A stretch of 64,000 nt of DNA from Streptomyces griseus subsp. griseus (GTDB taxonomy: Bacteria; Actinomycetota; Actinomycetes; Streptomycetales; Streptomycetaceae), in NCBI RefSeq assembly GCF_000720255.1, contig NZ_JOJE01000019.1, forward strand, positions 62,001 to 126,000, in the 5' to 3' direction. The notes below the pieces were generated by a model, which was not told the origin of the DNA, did not search any database, and saw only the letters and a list, made by a program, of their open reading frames with translations. This document shows positions 1-9,100 of the stretch, piece after piece (position 1 is the first letter of the stretch; each line of letters opens with the position of its first letter). A program made the translations under genes and the position numbers.

Positions 1-1
1 C

Positions 2-103
2 GGCCGGTTCCCGGAGGACGTACAGGTCTCCATGGTCGACGACTTCCTCGCCTCGATCTCGGCGGCCCGTGGCCCCGCCGGGGCACCGCGTACAACCCTT
101 TGA
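2..103 (+). CDS. C-terminal fragment of an unidentified protein
   Basis: The second reading frame is open from the left edge to a TGA at 101-103 and encodes about 33 residues beginning GRFPEDVQVSMVDDF. Codon use is GC3-rich, as in real genes of this window, and the exported-protein gene that follows starts 110 bases later with its own ribosome binding site. The fragment is too short to assign a family, and the true start lies outside the window. It could be chance coding. Confidence 0.35.
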   Translation, partial: GRFPEDVQVSMVDDFLASISAARGPAGAPRTTL

Positions 104-213
104 GCGATCCGCGTGTCTCATCTGGCGTCCGAAAGGTTCCGGGGGATCCGGAATCAGCGATTCGGGCGAAGTGTCTCGACGACCATCGACGACCAGCAGG
201 GGGAACCACACAC

Positions 214-744
214 ATGCGTTACCTGAAGACCGCCGTAGCCACGCTCACCTGTGCCTTCGCGCTCGCCCCGGCGGGCATCGCGTCCGCCGGGACCGGGCCG
301 GCTCCGGCTCCGGGCGCCCGTACCGCGCCGTCGGCCGTGTCCACCGCGCCGTCCCCGGCGGGGAATCCGGCGAGCGCGCGGGCGCAGGCCGCCGGGGTGT
401 GCGCGGACGCGTACCAGATCGGCACCACGGGGTACATCAAGCGCGGCGGCGCGACCATCGCGTCCGTCAAGCAGTTCTACTCGCCGTCCTGCGCCAGGAA
501 CTACGGCTACGTCTGGGTCTGGGACAGCTTCCGCGCCACGGCGGGCGACTACGACGTGACGGCCGCCGTCTACAGCGGCTCGCAGGACGAGGTCCTGGGC
601 AAGCGCTCCTGGACCAACACCACCGTCCAGGAGTTCTGGTCGGCGGGCACGAACACCGTCTCGGAGTGCACGGCCGGGACGGGCTCCGTGCGCAAGGCCG
701 GTGACCCCGCACCGGTGGCGGGCTACTCCAGCACGCGCTGCTGA
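214..744 (+). CDS. Small exported Cys-containing protein, DUF2690-like
   Basis: Encodes 176 residues. The ATG at 214 was chosen because a purine-rich GGGGGAA lies 8-9 bases upstream and a classic Sec signal peptide follows: MRYLKTAV, then a hydrophobic stretch ending near Ala-Ser-Ala around residue 25. Residues 25-65 are a Pro/Ala-rich linker. The mature domain has four Cys (in CADAY, SPSCAR, SECTAG and the C-terminal STRC), suggesting two disulfides. The pattern of an early Cys followed by YSPSCARNYGYVWVW resembles the DUF2690 family of small actinomycete secreted proteins; that is recollection of the family pattern, not a search result. Its last 22 bases overlap the convergent flavoprotein gene. 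Function is unknown; it may bind the cell surface or stabilise the envelope. Confidence 0.8.
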   Translation: MRYLKTAVATLTCAFALAPAGIASAGTGPAPAPGARTAPSAVSTAPSPAGNPASARAQAAGVCADAYQIGTTGYIKRGGATIASVKQFYSPSCARNYGYVWVWDSFRATAGDYDVTAAVYSGSQDEVLGKRSWTNTTVQEFWSAGTNTVSECTAGTGSVRKAGDPAPVAGYSSTRC

Positions 745-1895
745 GATCCGGCCGACGGCGGCGGCAGGGTGCGGGGACCGTCTCCCGTACCTGGCGCCGC
801 CGTCGCTCGTCTGCGCCACCAGAAAGGGCGGTCGGGCCAGCGGGTTTCCCGGGCGTGGGCGGTCCGGTGGGCGTGCTGGTAGGCGGCTCGGGCCGTGGCG
901 ATGTCGGCGGTGTAGTCGTCGAGAGCGCCCGGGGCGCCGCGCAGGTGGGCGTGGACCGCCCGGCCCGCACCGAGCCCGGTGCAGAGGGCGGTGAGGATGC
1001 CCTGGGAGGACAGCGGGTCGAAGGCGACGGCGGCGTCTCCCGACGCGACCCAGCCGTCCCCGTGGACGCGGTCCAGGTGAGCGCTGTGCGCGGGCGCGCG
1101 GCGGGGCGGCCCCAGGGTGCCGACTCCGTGGGGGCGGGCGGTTCGCGCCACATGGCGGGTGGCGAGGAGGCGGTTGCGGAAGTCCGCGGGGGTGAACAGG
1201 TCGGGGTCGGTGAAGTAGGCGACGAGGCGTCGGCGCGAGGGCAGCAGGGTGGTGTACCACCAGCCGTCGGGCGCTGATTCGACCAAGGAGTGACCGTCGG
1301 TGGCGCCGGGAAGCGGGTCGAGGGTGAGGTGATGGGCGGTCAGCCGGTCCTCGACCTGTCTGCGGGCTCCGGCGGCGACGGCGATCGCGGCACGTCGGCC
1401 GGTGGCGTCCACGATCCAGTGGCAGGTGACGGTGCGCGGTGCGGCGCGGGCGGTGCGTAGGGTGAGGCGCCAGGTGCCGTCGTGGTGGCGCTCGGGGCGG
1501 CGTACGGCGGTGTGTTCGGCCACGTCCGCTCCCGCCGCGCGGGCCGCGGCGCGCAGGGCACGGTCGAACAGCGGGCGGTCCAGGTGCCAGCCGTGGCCGT
1601 AGGGGTCACGGATGAAGTCGACGGTGTGCAGAGCGGTGGAGCCCCAGGCGGAGTGGGTGCCGTGGCACGGCAGGTGTCCCGTGGTCAGCGCCGTGTCGGC
1701 GACGTGGAGGTCGCTCAGGAGCAGGCGCGCGACCGGTACGAGGGCCTCGCCGGTCTTGGGCGGGCCGGTCGCGGAGTCGGCGAGGAGGACCGTACGGCCC
1801 GCCGCGATCAGGGTGAGGGCGGCGGCGCAGCCGGCGGGGCCGCCGCCGGCGACCACGACGTCGTAGTGGTCGCGCGGCGGTCCGGCGCGGGTCAC
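723..1895 (-). CDS. lodB: LodB-like FAD-dependent maturase
   Basis: Encodes 390 residues. The GTG start overlaps the stop of the upstream LodA-like gene (GTGA, 1892-1895), so translation is coupled. The N-terminus carries the dinucleotide-binding motif VVVAGGGPAG (about residues 13-22). A second FAD motif, GDAAVAFDPLSSQGI, sits near residue 280, as in tryptophan halogenase or geranylgeranyl-reductase-type flavoproteins. In known LodA/GoxA systems a partner flavoprotein of this kind is needed to form the cysteine tryptophylquinone cofactor inside the oxidase, probably by hydroxylating the tryptophan. Adjacency and coupling to a LodA-like gene make the same role likely here. No signal peptide is visible, so it should act in the cytoplasm. 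The 3' end overlaps the convergent gene at 214-744 by 22 bases. Confidence 0.85.
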   Translation of the reverse strand: MTRAGPPRDHYDVVVAGGGPAGCAAALTLIAAGRTVLLADSATGPPKTGEALVPVARLLLSDLHVADTALTTGHLPCHGTHSAWGSTALHTVDFIRDPYGHGWHLDRPLFDRALRAAARAAGADVAEHTAVRRPERHHDGTWRLTLRTARAAPRTVTCHWIVDATGRRAAIAVAAGARRQVEDRLTAHHLTLDPLPGATDGHSLVESAPDGWWYTTLLPSRRRLVAYFTDPDLFTPADFRNRLLATRHVARTARPHGVGTLGPPRRAPAHSAHLDRVHGDGWVASGDAAVAFDPLSSQGILTALCTGLGAGRAVHAHLRGAPGALDDYTADIATARAAYQHAHRTAHARETRWPDRPFWWRRRATAAPGTGDGPRTLPPPSAGSQQRVLE

Positions 1896-3916
1896 GGGGC
1901 TTCGCGGAACGGGTCGAGCTTCTCCAGGTAGCCGGCGGCGATCGCGTCCTCGTCGTGGCCGGTGGCGCGCATAGCCTCGCCGATGGCCTGGGTCACCAGG
2001 GCGGCCTCGACCTGTTCGGCCGGCAGGTCTCCGCTCCAGGTGCCGGCCTCCGCGGCGAGCTGGGGGCTGGCCGCCTGGGGGACCTGGACGTTGACGAGGT
2101 TGGCGTGGTCGGGCGCCCCGCGCAGTCGTTCGCCGGGGACGGACTCCACCTGGATGAGCTCCGGGAACCTGCCGTCCCCGACCGTGTATTGGTGGGTCTC
2201 CACGATGCCGAGGTCGGGCCAGTCGTCGATCATCTGACGGCGCTGCTTGACGGCGTCGGAGCCGGTCAGGCCGCGCAGCCACACGGCACGTCGCTCGAAG
2301 GCGCGCTCTCTGTCCTCCGGGCCGGCGGCGGGGTCGTTGACGATGTCGAAGTCGGAGCGCTTCAGTACGTGGTTGGGGACCTGGGCCGGCCAGAAGGTGG
2401 GCAGGTAGGGGCTGTAGCGCGGGCCCAGACCGCTGAGCACCTGGTAGCCGGAGCGGCAGCTGGCGGCGTCGCACTGCCACGGGGCGGCCATCCAGCGGGT
2501 GAGGTCTCCCGGGCCCTGCGCGTACAGCGGGCCGTCCTTGGACTTGACCTGCTGGTCGGTGAGGACGTCGCCGTAGTCTCGTTCGGGGTTGTCCGGTGCG
2601 CGGTGCAGGATGCGGAAGGGCTCGGCGTACATGGTCTTGTTCCGTACGGGCCAGGTGACCTCGCAGCCGGGGTGGAAGGCGTCCGCCGCGCAGTTCTCCA
2701 GTGCGGCCCGGTCGAGCAGGGCCGGTTGCTCGTGGACGGGCGCCTGGTCGACGTCCTCGTGGTGTTCGTGGAGCGGGCCGGGCTGGAAGCTTCCCTCGGC
2801 CCATCGGGCGAGGAGTCGGTCCTGGGTCGGGGAGAGCATGATCTGCTGCCGCACCGAGGTGCCCTTTCCGCCGACCATCGCGTCGCCGTAGAGCCAGGGC
2901 CACGGCAGCGGTGAGCATCCGTCCCGGTCCCAGTCGCGCATCTGGACGTAGATCTGGCGGCGCAGTTCCTGGCTGCCGGCGCCCGGGTCGGCGAGGCGGG
3001 CGCGCAGCGCGGGGTCGAGGAAGTCGTGCGGGCCCTGCCGGCCGAACTGGGTGGCGAAGCCGTGGTTGGTCCACTGCAGGCCGCAGAACCTGCTGAGGAT
3101 CGGCTCGATGTGGTCGGCGTAGGAGACGACGTCCTCGCCCGGCAGCGTGCCCTCGGTGGTGAACACGTCCCGGAGGACGTCGTAGAGGGTGCGGACGGTC
3201 TTCACCCCGGGTGCGTAGTGCGGTGGGCCCACCACGACCCAGGCCGGTGTCGCCGTCCTGGTCTGTCCGCCGATGGTGACCTCCGCGGTGACGGGGCCGT
3301 CGGAGACGTCGTCGTACCAGGTGTCGTTGTTGGTGACGCCGGTGATCGGTTTCTCGGGGATGGCGTAGGAGGCCGACTTGCCGTTGCCGCCGGTGACGAG
3401 GAGGCGGCCGGTGGGCTCGGTGGAGATGCCGCCGAGCGGGACCTTGCGGCCCATGATCGTGCCGGTGTCGAAGGTGCCCACGTCGTGCAGGGAGGCGCGG
3501 ACGGTGCGGATGCCGGGGTCGATGACGAGTTTCCGGCGCTCGGCGCCGATGACGCCGGCGTTGCGCCTTCCTCGCTGTTGCGGCGTGAGGGAAGCCGCCT
3601 CGGGGATGTCGAGCGCAATGTGGAAGCGGTACCAGGCGGCCTTCTTGTTGGCCAGGTGCACCGACCAGCGGATCTCGCTCACGCCGTCCTCGCCGAGCTT
3701 CAGCTCCCGGACCACCTCGCCCGCCTGGTTGTAGCCGTAGACCCGGAAGCGGGCCGCCTGCTTGACGACCGCCCCGGACGCGTCCTTGTAGGAACCGGGG
3801 GGCAGCGGTTTCTGGTGAGGTGATTCGGGGCCGATGAACGGCGCCGCGGAGCTGTTCCCGACCCGGGCGACGCCGATCGCCGGATGGATCTTCACCTGCA
3901 CGATCTGCTGGTCCAT
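1892..3916 (-). CDS. lodA: LodA/GoxA-type quinone-cofactor amino-acid oxidase
   Basis: Encodes 674 residues, close to the size of LodA (L-lysine epsilon-oxidase) and GoxA (glycine oxidase). The N-terminus VKIHPAIGVARVGNS is characteristic of the family, and the protein lacks a Sec signal. The family builds a cysteine tryptophylquinone from one Cys and one Trp. The candidate Trp is W480 in RWMAAPWQCD. The candidate Cys is C409 (LENCAADAF) or C418 (HPGCEVTW); by motif I favour C409, though the usual Gly-Gly after it is replaced by Ala-Ala here. The reaction would be oxidative deamination of an amino acid or amine with release of H2O2. The substrate cannot be read from sequence. A ribosome binding site (AAAGG) precedes the ATG at 3916. 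The downstream lodB-like gene overlaps it by four bases. Confidence 0.85.
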   Translation of the reverse strand: MDQQIVQVKIHPAIGVARVGNSSAAPFIGPESPHQKPLPPGSYKDASGAVVKQAARFRVYGYNQAGEVVRELKLGEDGVSEIRWSVHLANKKAAWYRFHIALDIPEAASLTPQQRGRRNAGVIGAERRKLVIDPGIRTVRASLHDVGTFDTGTIMGRKVPLGGISTEPTGRLLVTGGNGKSASYAIPEKPITGVTNNDTWYDDVSDGPVTAEVTIGGQTRTATPAWVVVGPPHYAPGVKTVRTLYDVLRDVFTTEGTLPGEDVVSYADHIEPILSRFCGLQWTNHGFATQFGRQGPHDFLDPALRARLADPGAGSQELRRQIYVQMRDWDRDGCSPLPWPWLYGDAMVGGKGTSVRQQIMLSPTQDRLLARWAEGSFQPGPLHEHHEDVDQAPVHEQPALLDRAALENCAADAFHPGCEVTWPVRNKTMYAEPFRILHRAPDNPERDYGDVLTDQQVKSKDGPLYAQGPGDLTRWMAAPWQCDAASCRSGYQVLSGLGPRYSPYLPTFWPAQVPNHVLKRSDFDIVNDPAAGPEDRERAFERRAVWLRGLTGSDAVKQRRQMIDDWPDLGIVETHQYTVGDGRFPELIQVESVPGERLRGAPDHANLVNVQVPQAASPQLAAEAGTWSGDLPAEQVEAALVTQAIGEAMRATGHDEDAIAAGYLEKLDPFREAP

Positions 3917-4153
3917 GAGGCGCCTTTCACTCGGCTGCGGCCCGAGGTGAACATAGGCACGGCGGTGGGAGGCGGGTGCAGTCGTCGGGCGCCATCGGGC
4001 GGCACGTATTCACACCATCGGGCCAGGTGCGGCTGCCGGGTGTTTCAGCCGCGGGCGGCGGTCCGGCACCACGGTCAAGGAAGAGGCAGGAGCGAGCCAA
4101 GAAAGAGCCAACGGCCCGTCAGGGATTCGCGACTCGGACATACGTTCCTCTCC

Positions 4154-4915
4154 GTGAATTCCGACGTCGCCCCCCACAGATCCGTCGGCCCCGAGCCGAC
4201 CGCATCCACCGCCACGCCCCGGCGAGCCCTCCTGCGGGCCGGTCTCACCGGGGGCGCGGCCCTCGGTGCCGGTGTCGCCCTCGGCGCGGCTCCCGCCTCC
4301 GCCGCCGTCCCCGGCGTGCCGCGGCACCGGCCCGGCACCCCACAGGAGGCCCTGCGCGAGCTCGCGGCGGGCAATCGGCGCTGGCGCACCTTCAGGGAAC
4401 GGCATCCGGACGAGACGCCCGCCGTCCGGCGGAGCCTGACGTCCGGCCAGCATCCCTTCGCCGTGATCCTCGGGTGCGTGGACTCCCGTGTTCCGCCGGA
4501 GCTCGTCTTCGACCAGGGGCTCGGTGATCTTCTCACCGTGCGCAGCGCCGGTGAGGTCCTGGACGAGGCCGTCATCGGCAGCGTCGCCTACGGGGTGCTG
4601 GAGCTCGGGATACCGCTGATCCTGGTGCTGGGGCACCAGTCGTGCGGTGCCGTGCGGGCGGCGGTCGAGGCGGACGCGTCCGGGGGACGGCTGCCCGCCC
4701 ACATCCAGTACCTGGCCGATCAGATACGGCCCGCCATCGACCGTACGAAGGAGGGTGACGCCCGTATCGACGCGACGATCGACGCCAACGTACGGGCCGT
4801 CCGCTCCCGGCTCGCCGCGGAGCCCGACCTCGCGGCGAAGGTGGAGAGCGGGCAGCTCGTCATCGCCGGGGCGCGTTACGAGCTGGCCGGTCAGCTCGTC
4901 CACTCCGTCGACTGA
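4154..4915 (+). CDS. Exported beta-class carbonic anhydrase
   Basis: Encodes 253 residues. Zinc ligands are visible as C108 (CVDSR), H161 and C164 (GHQSC), with the Asp110-Arg112 dyad that is standard for the beta class. It would hydrate CO2 to bicarbonate. The N-terminus (residues 23-51) contains RRALLRAG, a hydrophobic stretch and Ala-Ser-Ala, a plausible Tat signal; beta-carbonic anhydrases with Tat-like leaders are known in Streptomyces. The GTG at 4154 was taken as start, but no convincing ribosome binding site precedes it; the transcript may be leaderless or the start may be wrong by a few codons. Transcribed away from the lodAB pair. Confidence 0.85.
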   Translation: MNSDVAPHRSVGPEPTASTATPRRALLRAGLTGGAALGAGVALGAAPASAAVPGVPRHRPGTPQEALRELAAGNRRWRTFRERHPDETPAVRRSLTSGQHPFAVILGCVDSRVPPELVFDQGLGDLLTVRSAGEVLDEAVIGSVAYGVLELGIPLILVLGHQSCGAVRAAVEADASGGRLPAHIQYLADQIRPAIDRTKEGDARIDATIDANVRAVRSRLAAEPDLAAKVESGQLVIAGARYELAGQLVHSVD

Positions 4916-5044
4916 CGTCCCGTCGGACCCGGCGCGCGGGCTATTCCGGTCCGCGCGCCTTGGCTTCTCGAACGCCCGCCGCCGGTGACCCGGGTGGTCG
5001 GCCAGGCGCCGCCGCTGTCGGTGCCGGCCGTTAGAGTGCCGACC

Positions 5045-5575
5045 ATGTCGCTGATCAGCTCCATTCGCAGGCACGCCGACGCCGCCGCCTTCCTCGCCTG
5101 GCCGGGCGACTTCGAACTGGACCGGAGCGATCACGTCGAGGAGGTGCACCTCGCGTCGGGAGCCGCGCTGGAAGGGTTCGCGGGTGACGGGGCCGGGGGC
5201 ACCTTCTTCTTCTGCGGCGAGGGCGGCGAGGAACGCCCCGTCCTGTACGCGGACTCCGAGGGGGGCGCGGCGCTCGTCGCCGTCGGACTGCCCGAACTCC
5301 TGCGGCTGCTGCTGACGGCGCCCTGGTGGCGCGACCTTCGGGACTTCACGGTACCGGAGAGCCGGGAACTCGCCGCGGAATACCTCGAGGACATGCCCGA
5401 TCTGGCGGACCGGCGGGACCGGGCGGCCGCGGCGCTCGGCCTGGAACTGGGCGACGAGGCGGCTGTGCTGGCGCGGGTGCGGGAGGTCGCCAAGGGGATC
5501 GGCAAGGACTACGTGCTCGTCTTCACGCCGGAGAACACAGCCTATGAGCCTCTGATCGCGGACCCGTCGTCGTGA
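5045..5575 (+). CDS. Hypothetical protein, SUKH/SMI1-like
   Basis: Encodes 176 residues, acidic, no signal peptide or membrane segment. The middle part (a Gly-rich stretch, FFFCGEGGEERPVLYADSEGG, then a hydrophobic helix VGLPELLRLLL) follows the layout of SMI1/KNR4 (SUKH) proteins, which often serve as immunity proteins against contact-dependent or secreted toxins; I could not confirm the family. The ATG at 5045 is the first sensible start; upstream signals are weak. The stop overlaps the GTG of the CbrC-like gene by four bases (GTGA), so the two are made together. No toxin gene is seen next to them. Confidence 0.65.
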   Translation: MSLISSIRRHADAAAFLAWPGDFELDRSDHVEEVHLASGAALEGFAGDGAGGTFFFCGEGGEERPVLYADSEGGAALVAVGLPELLRLLLTAPWWRDLRDFTVPESRELAAEYLEDMPDLADRRDRAAAALGLELGDEAAVLARVREVAKGIGKDYVLVFTPENTAYEPLIADPSS

Positions 5576-6141
5576 CCGAGGCTCGCTCGACGGAGGCCCT
5601 CGTGACGAAGTCCCTCCCGGCGTTTCCCTACCACCCCCACCCGGTGGCGACCGGTTCCGTGGTGGCTGCCGACGGGGTGCTGTGCGTGTGTTGCGGGACG
5701 GTGCGCGGATATGTGTACGCGGGGCCGGTGTACGCCGTGGCGGAGCCCGAGGGGCGGTTGTGCCCGTGGTGCATCGCCGACGGGAGTGCCGCGGCACGGT
5801 ACGGGGCGCACTTCTGCGCGGGCGCGGTGGGCGACGACGCGCCCAGGGAGGTGCTGCTGGCCATCGCCGAGCGCACGCCGGGGTTCTCCGCGTGGCAGGA
5901 CCCGCAGTGGCTGCTGCACTGTGGCGACGGCGCCGCCTTCCTGGGCCGCGTCGGGGCCGCCGAACTCGCCGACCGTCCGGACGCGGTGGAGGCGATGCGG
6001 CGGGAGATCACCGGCTGGGGATGGCCGACGGAGCGGACCGAGCACTACCTCGGTTCCCTGGACAAGGACGGCCAGCCGACGGCCTACCTCTTCCGCTGCC
6101 GGGTGTGCTCGGCGCATCTCGCCACCTCCGACTTCACATGA
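5572..6141 (+). CDS. cbrC: CbrC (UPF0167) family protein
   Basis: Encodes 189 residues. The protein has the Cys-rich pattern of CbrC/UPF0167: CVCCG near residue 38, CPWC near 64 and CRVC near the C-terminus, with the motif FPYHPHPVATG near the start and WxDPQWLLHCGD in the middle. The Cys pairs suggest a metal-bound or disulfide fold. E. coli CbrC is linked to tolerance of colicin E2, and relatives occur as immunity-type proteins. The GTG start overlaps the previous gene's stop. A gene for a SUKH-like protein just upstream makes a joint protective role plausible, but that is inference. It ends 18 bases from the convergent SARP gene. Confidence 0.8.
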   Translation: MTEARSTEALVTKSLPAFPYHPHPVATGSVVAADGVLCVCCGTVRGYVYAGPVYAVAEPEGRLCPWCIADGSAAARYGAHFCAGAVGDDAPREVLLAIAERTPGFSAWQDPQWLLHCGDGAAFLGRVGAAELADRPDAVEAMRREITGWGWPTERTEHYLGSLDKDGQPTAYLFRCRVCSAHLATSDFT

Positions 6142-6159
6142 CCGGCCGTGGCGGTGGGC

Positions 6160-9100
6160 TCATGCGGCTTCCACGGCCTCGCGGCTGCCGAGTTCGCGGA
6201 AGATGTGCTGGGCCTGCTGCCGCAGTTCCAGTCCCGTGGCTGTGTCGCCGCCGGCCAGTTCGGCCGAGCCCAGGTCCTTGAGGGTGCGGGCCCGCCACAG
6301 GGGCAGGTCCAGCTTGTCCCACAGCGCGAGGGCCTGGCGCAGCGTGTCGGTCGCCGACCGCCAGTCGGACGCGGCGAGATGCCATTCGCCGAGGGTCCGC
6401 AGGACGAGGGCCTCCCCGAACAGGTCCTGGCGCTCGCGGGTGATCTCCAGGCACTGGTCCAGGCGCCTCCGGGCCTCGGTCATGCGGCCCTGGCGGAACT
6501 CGACCTTGGCGAGGGACTGGTTGGCGTACATGACGCCGAAGGCGTCGCCCGTCTCCTCGAAGATGCCGAGGGACTGACGCAGCAGGGCCCGCGCGCTCGG
6601 CAGGTCGCCGCGCGCCCGGTGGCACAGGCCGAGGGAGCGCAGGGCCAGGGCTTCGCCGTGCCGGTCGCGTGCGGTCACGTACAGCCGGTGGGACCGGGTC
6701 AGGGCGTCCCACGCCTCGTCGTGGCGGCCCTGGTCCCGGTACACGCAGCCGATGCCGTACAGGACGTGGGCGGTGGCGGCGGTGTCCTCCGGCTCGCGGT
6801 ACTGCTCGAGCGCCGAGGTCAGCAGGGTCAACGCCTCGCTGAAGCGGGCCTGTTCGCGGCGTACGGCGCCCATGCCGGCCAGGGCGTCCGCGCGTCCGCG
6901 GCGTACGGCTCTGTCCTCGAAGAGGCGGAGTGCCGCCGCGAAGAAGGCGTGCGCCTCGTCGAAACGGTCCTGTTCCAGGCGGAGTTGGCCGAGCCCGTTG
7001 AGCAGCCAGGCCTCGCCCTCGACGTCACCGCCGCGACGTACGGCCTCCAGGGCCACGTCGTGGGAGCGGGACCAGGCGTCGAACTGGTTGTAGAGCGCGG
7101 CGGAGGCGGCCATGAGGGCGGCGGCCAGTTCGCGGGCGGCGTCGAGCATCCCGTGCTCCGCGCAGTGGGTGACCGCGGCGAGCAGGCACCGCTGTTCGGC
7201 CGCGAACCACGCGGTCGGGTCGTCGATGAGGTGGGTCGACTCGTCGTCGGGGCATCCCGCGCCGGTTGTCGGTCTCGGCCCGTCTGTCGGCCTCGGCCCG
7301 TCTGTCGGCCTCGGCCCGTCTGTCGGTCTCGGCCCGTCCGGCAGTCGTGCCGGTTCGTCCGACGGCTGTTTCGGCTCGTTCGTCGCTGTGGGTGAGAAGA
7401 GTCTGGAGGCGCCGCCCGGACCGCGGGCGGCGGCACTGCGGGACATGGTCAGCCAGCGGTCCATCAGCCGCAGTATCGCTGCCTCCCTGTCGTGGCGGTC
7501 CTCGTCGGCCAGGCAGCGTTCGCGGGCGTACTCGCGGGCCAGGTCGTGGATGCGGTAGCGGGTTCTGCCCGTCTCGTCGGTGCGTACGACCTCCACGAAG
7601 TGGCAGTCGACGAGCTGTTCGACGGCGTCCTCCGCGTCGTCGACGGTCACGTCGAGGAGGGGCGCGGCGACCCACGCGGCGAAGTCGGGCAGGTCCATCA
7701 GCGCCAGGCGCCGCAGGGCGCGCTGCTCCGGGGCGTCGAGGTCGGCGTAGCCGAGTCCGAGGCTGGCGCGCACCTCCAGGTCCCCGGCCTGGAGTTCGTC
7801 CAGGCGGCGGCGTTCGTCGCGGAGCCGTGCCGCCAGGCGGGACGGGGTCCAGTGGGGGCGGGCCGCGAGGCGGGCGCCGGCGATGCGGACGGCGAGGGGG
7901 AGGCGTCCGCACAGCGCGACGATCTCGGCGGCCTGGCCGGGTTCCGTGGTGGGCCGGGCCGGGCCCGCCACCCGGGCCAGCAGGTCGAGGGCCTCCGCCT
8001 CGGAGGGAACGCCCAGGTCGAGGTGGGCGGCGCCTTCCAGTGCGACGAGTCGGCGGCGGCCGGTGATGAGCACCGCGGAGCCGCCGCCCGGCGGCAGCAG
8101 GGGGCGCAGCAGCGCCTCGCTGACGGCGTTGTCGAGGATGAGCAGGACCCTGCGGCGCGCGATGTGGGTGCGGTAGAGCCCGAGGAGGTCCTCCTCATCG
8201 CGAGCCGGGGTGTCGGAGTCGACGCCGAGGGCGCGCAGCAGCCGGGCGAGGGCGTCGGCGGTGCGCACGGGTTCGGTGTCCGAGGCCCGCAGGTCGACGA
8301 AGAGCTGTCCGTCGGGGAAGAGCTCGGCGGTGCGGTGGCCCACGTGCACGGCCAGGGCGGTCTTGCCGGTGCCCGACCGGCCGGAGATCACGCCGATGGG
8401 CGGTGCGGTGCGCCGCGGGTCCCGTACCTGTTCGAGAAGAGCGGTCGCCCAGGCGATCTGCTCGTCACGTCCGACGAAGTCGGCGACATCGGGCGGGAGT
8501 TGGGTGGGCGCCGGGCGGGCCGGGCCGTCGTACGGCGGCCCGGGGAGGCGCTGGTGCGGGAGTTGGGGGTCCTCGTCGGCCGCGCGCGCGGGCGGCTCGG
8601 CGGTGGTGGGAGTCGCCGTCGGGGGTGTGGGCGCGCGGCGGACCGGGGGCGCTCCGAGCACGTCGGTGTCCGCACGGAGCAGGGCCTGGTGCAGGCCGCG
8701 CAGTTCCTGGCCGGGGTCGATGCCGAGCTCGGTACGCAGGAGGCGGCGGCCTTCCTCGTAGCAGCGCAGCGCGTCGGCCACGCGGCCGGTGCGGAACAGC
8801 GCGGTCATCAGCTGACCGCGCGGGCGTTCGCGCAGGGGGTGGGCGGCGACGTGGGCGACGAGTTCGGCGACCAGGTCCGCGCGTCGGTCCAGGGCCAGTT
8901 CGGCCGCGAAGCGGTACTCCTGTGCCTCCAGGCGGAGTTCCGCCAGACGCATGGCCTCGACGCGGGCGAAGGACTGGCCGAGGCCTTCGAGGGCGTCCTG
9001 TCCGCGCCACAGCCGGGTGGCCGCCCGGAGGGTTTCGACGGCTTCCTCGGCCCGCCCGTCGCGTGCCGCGACGCGGCCGGCCGCGCAGGCGGCCTCGAAG

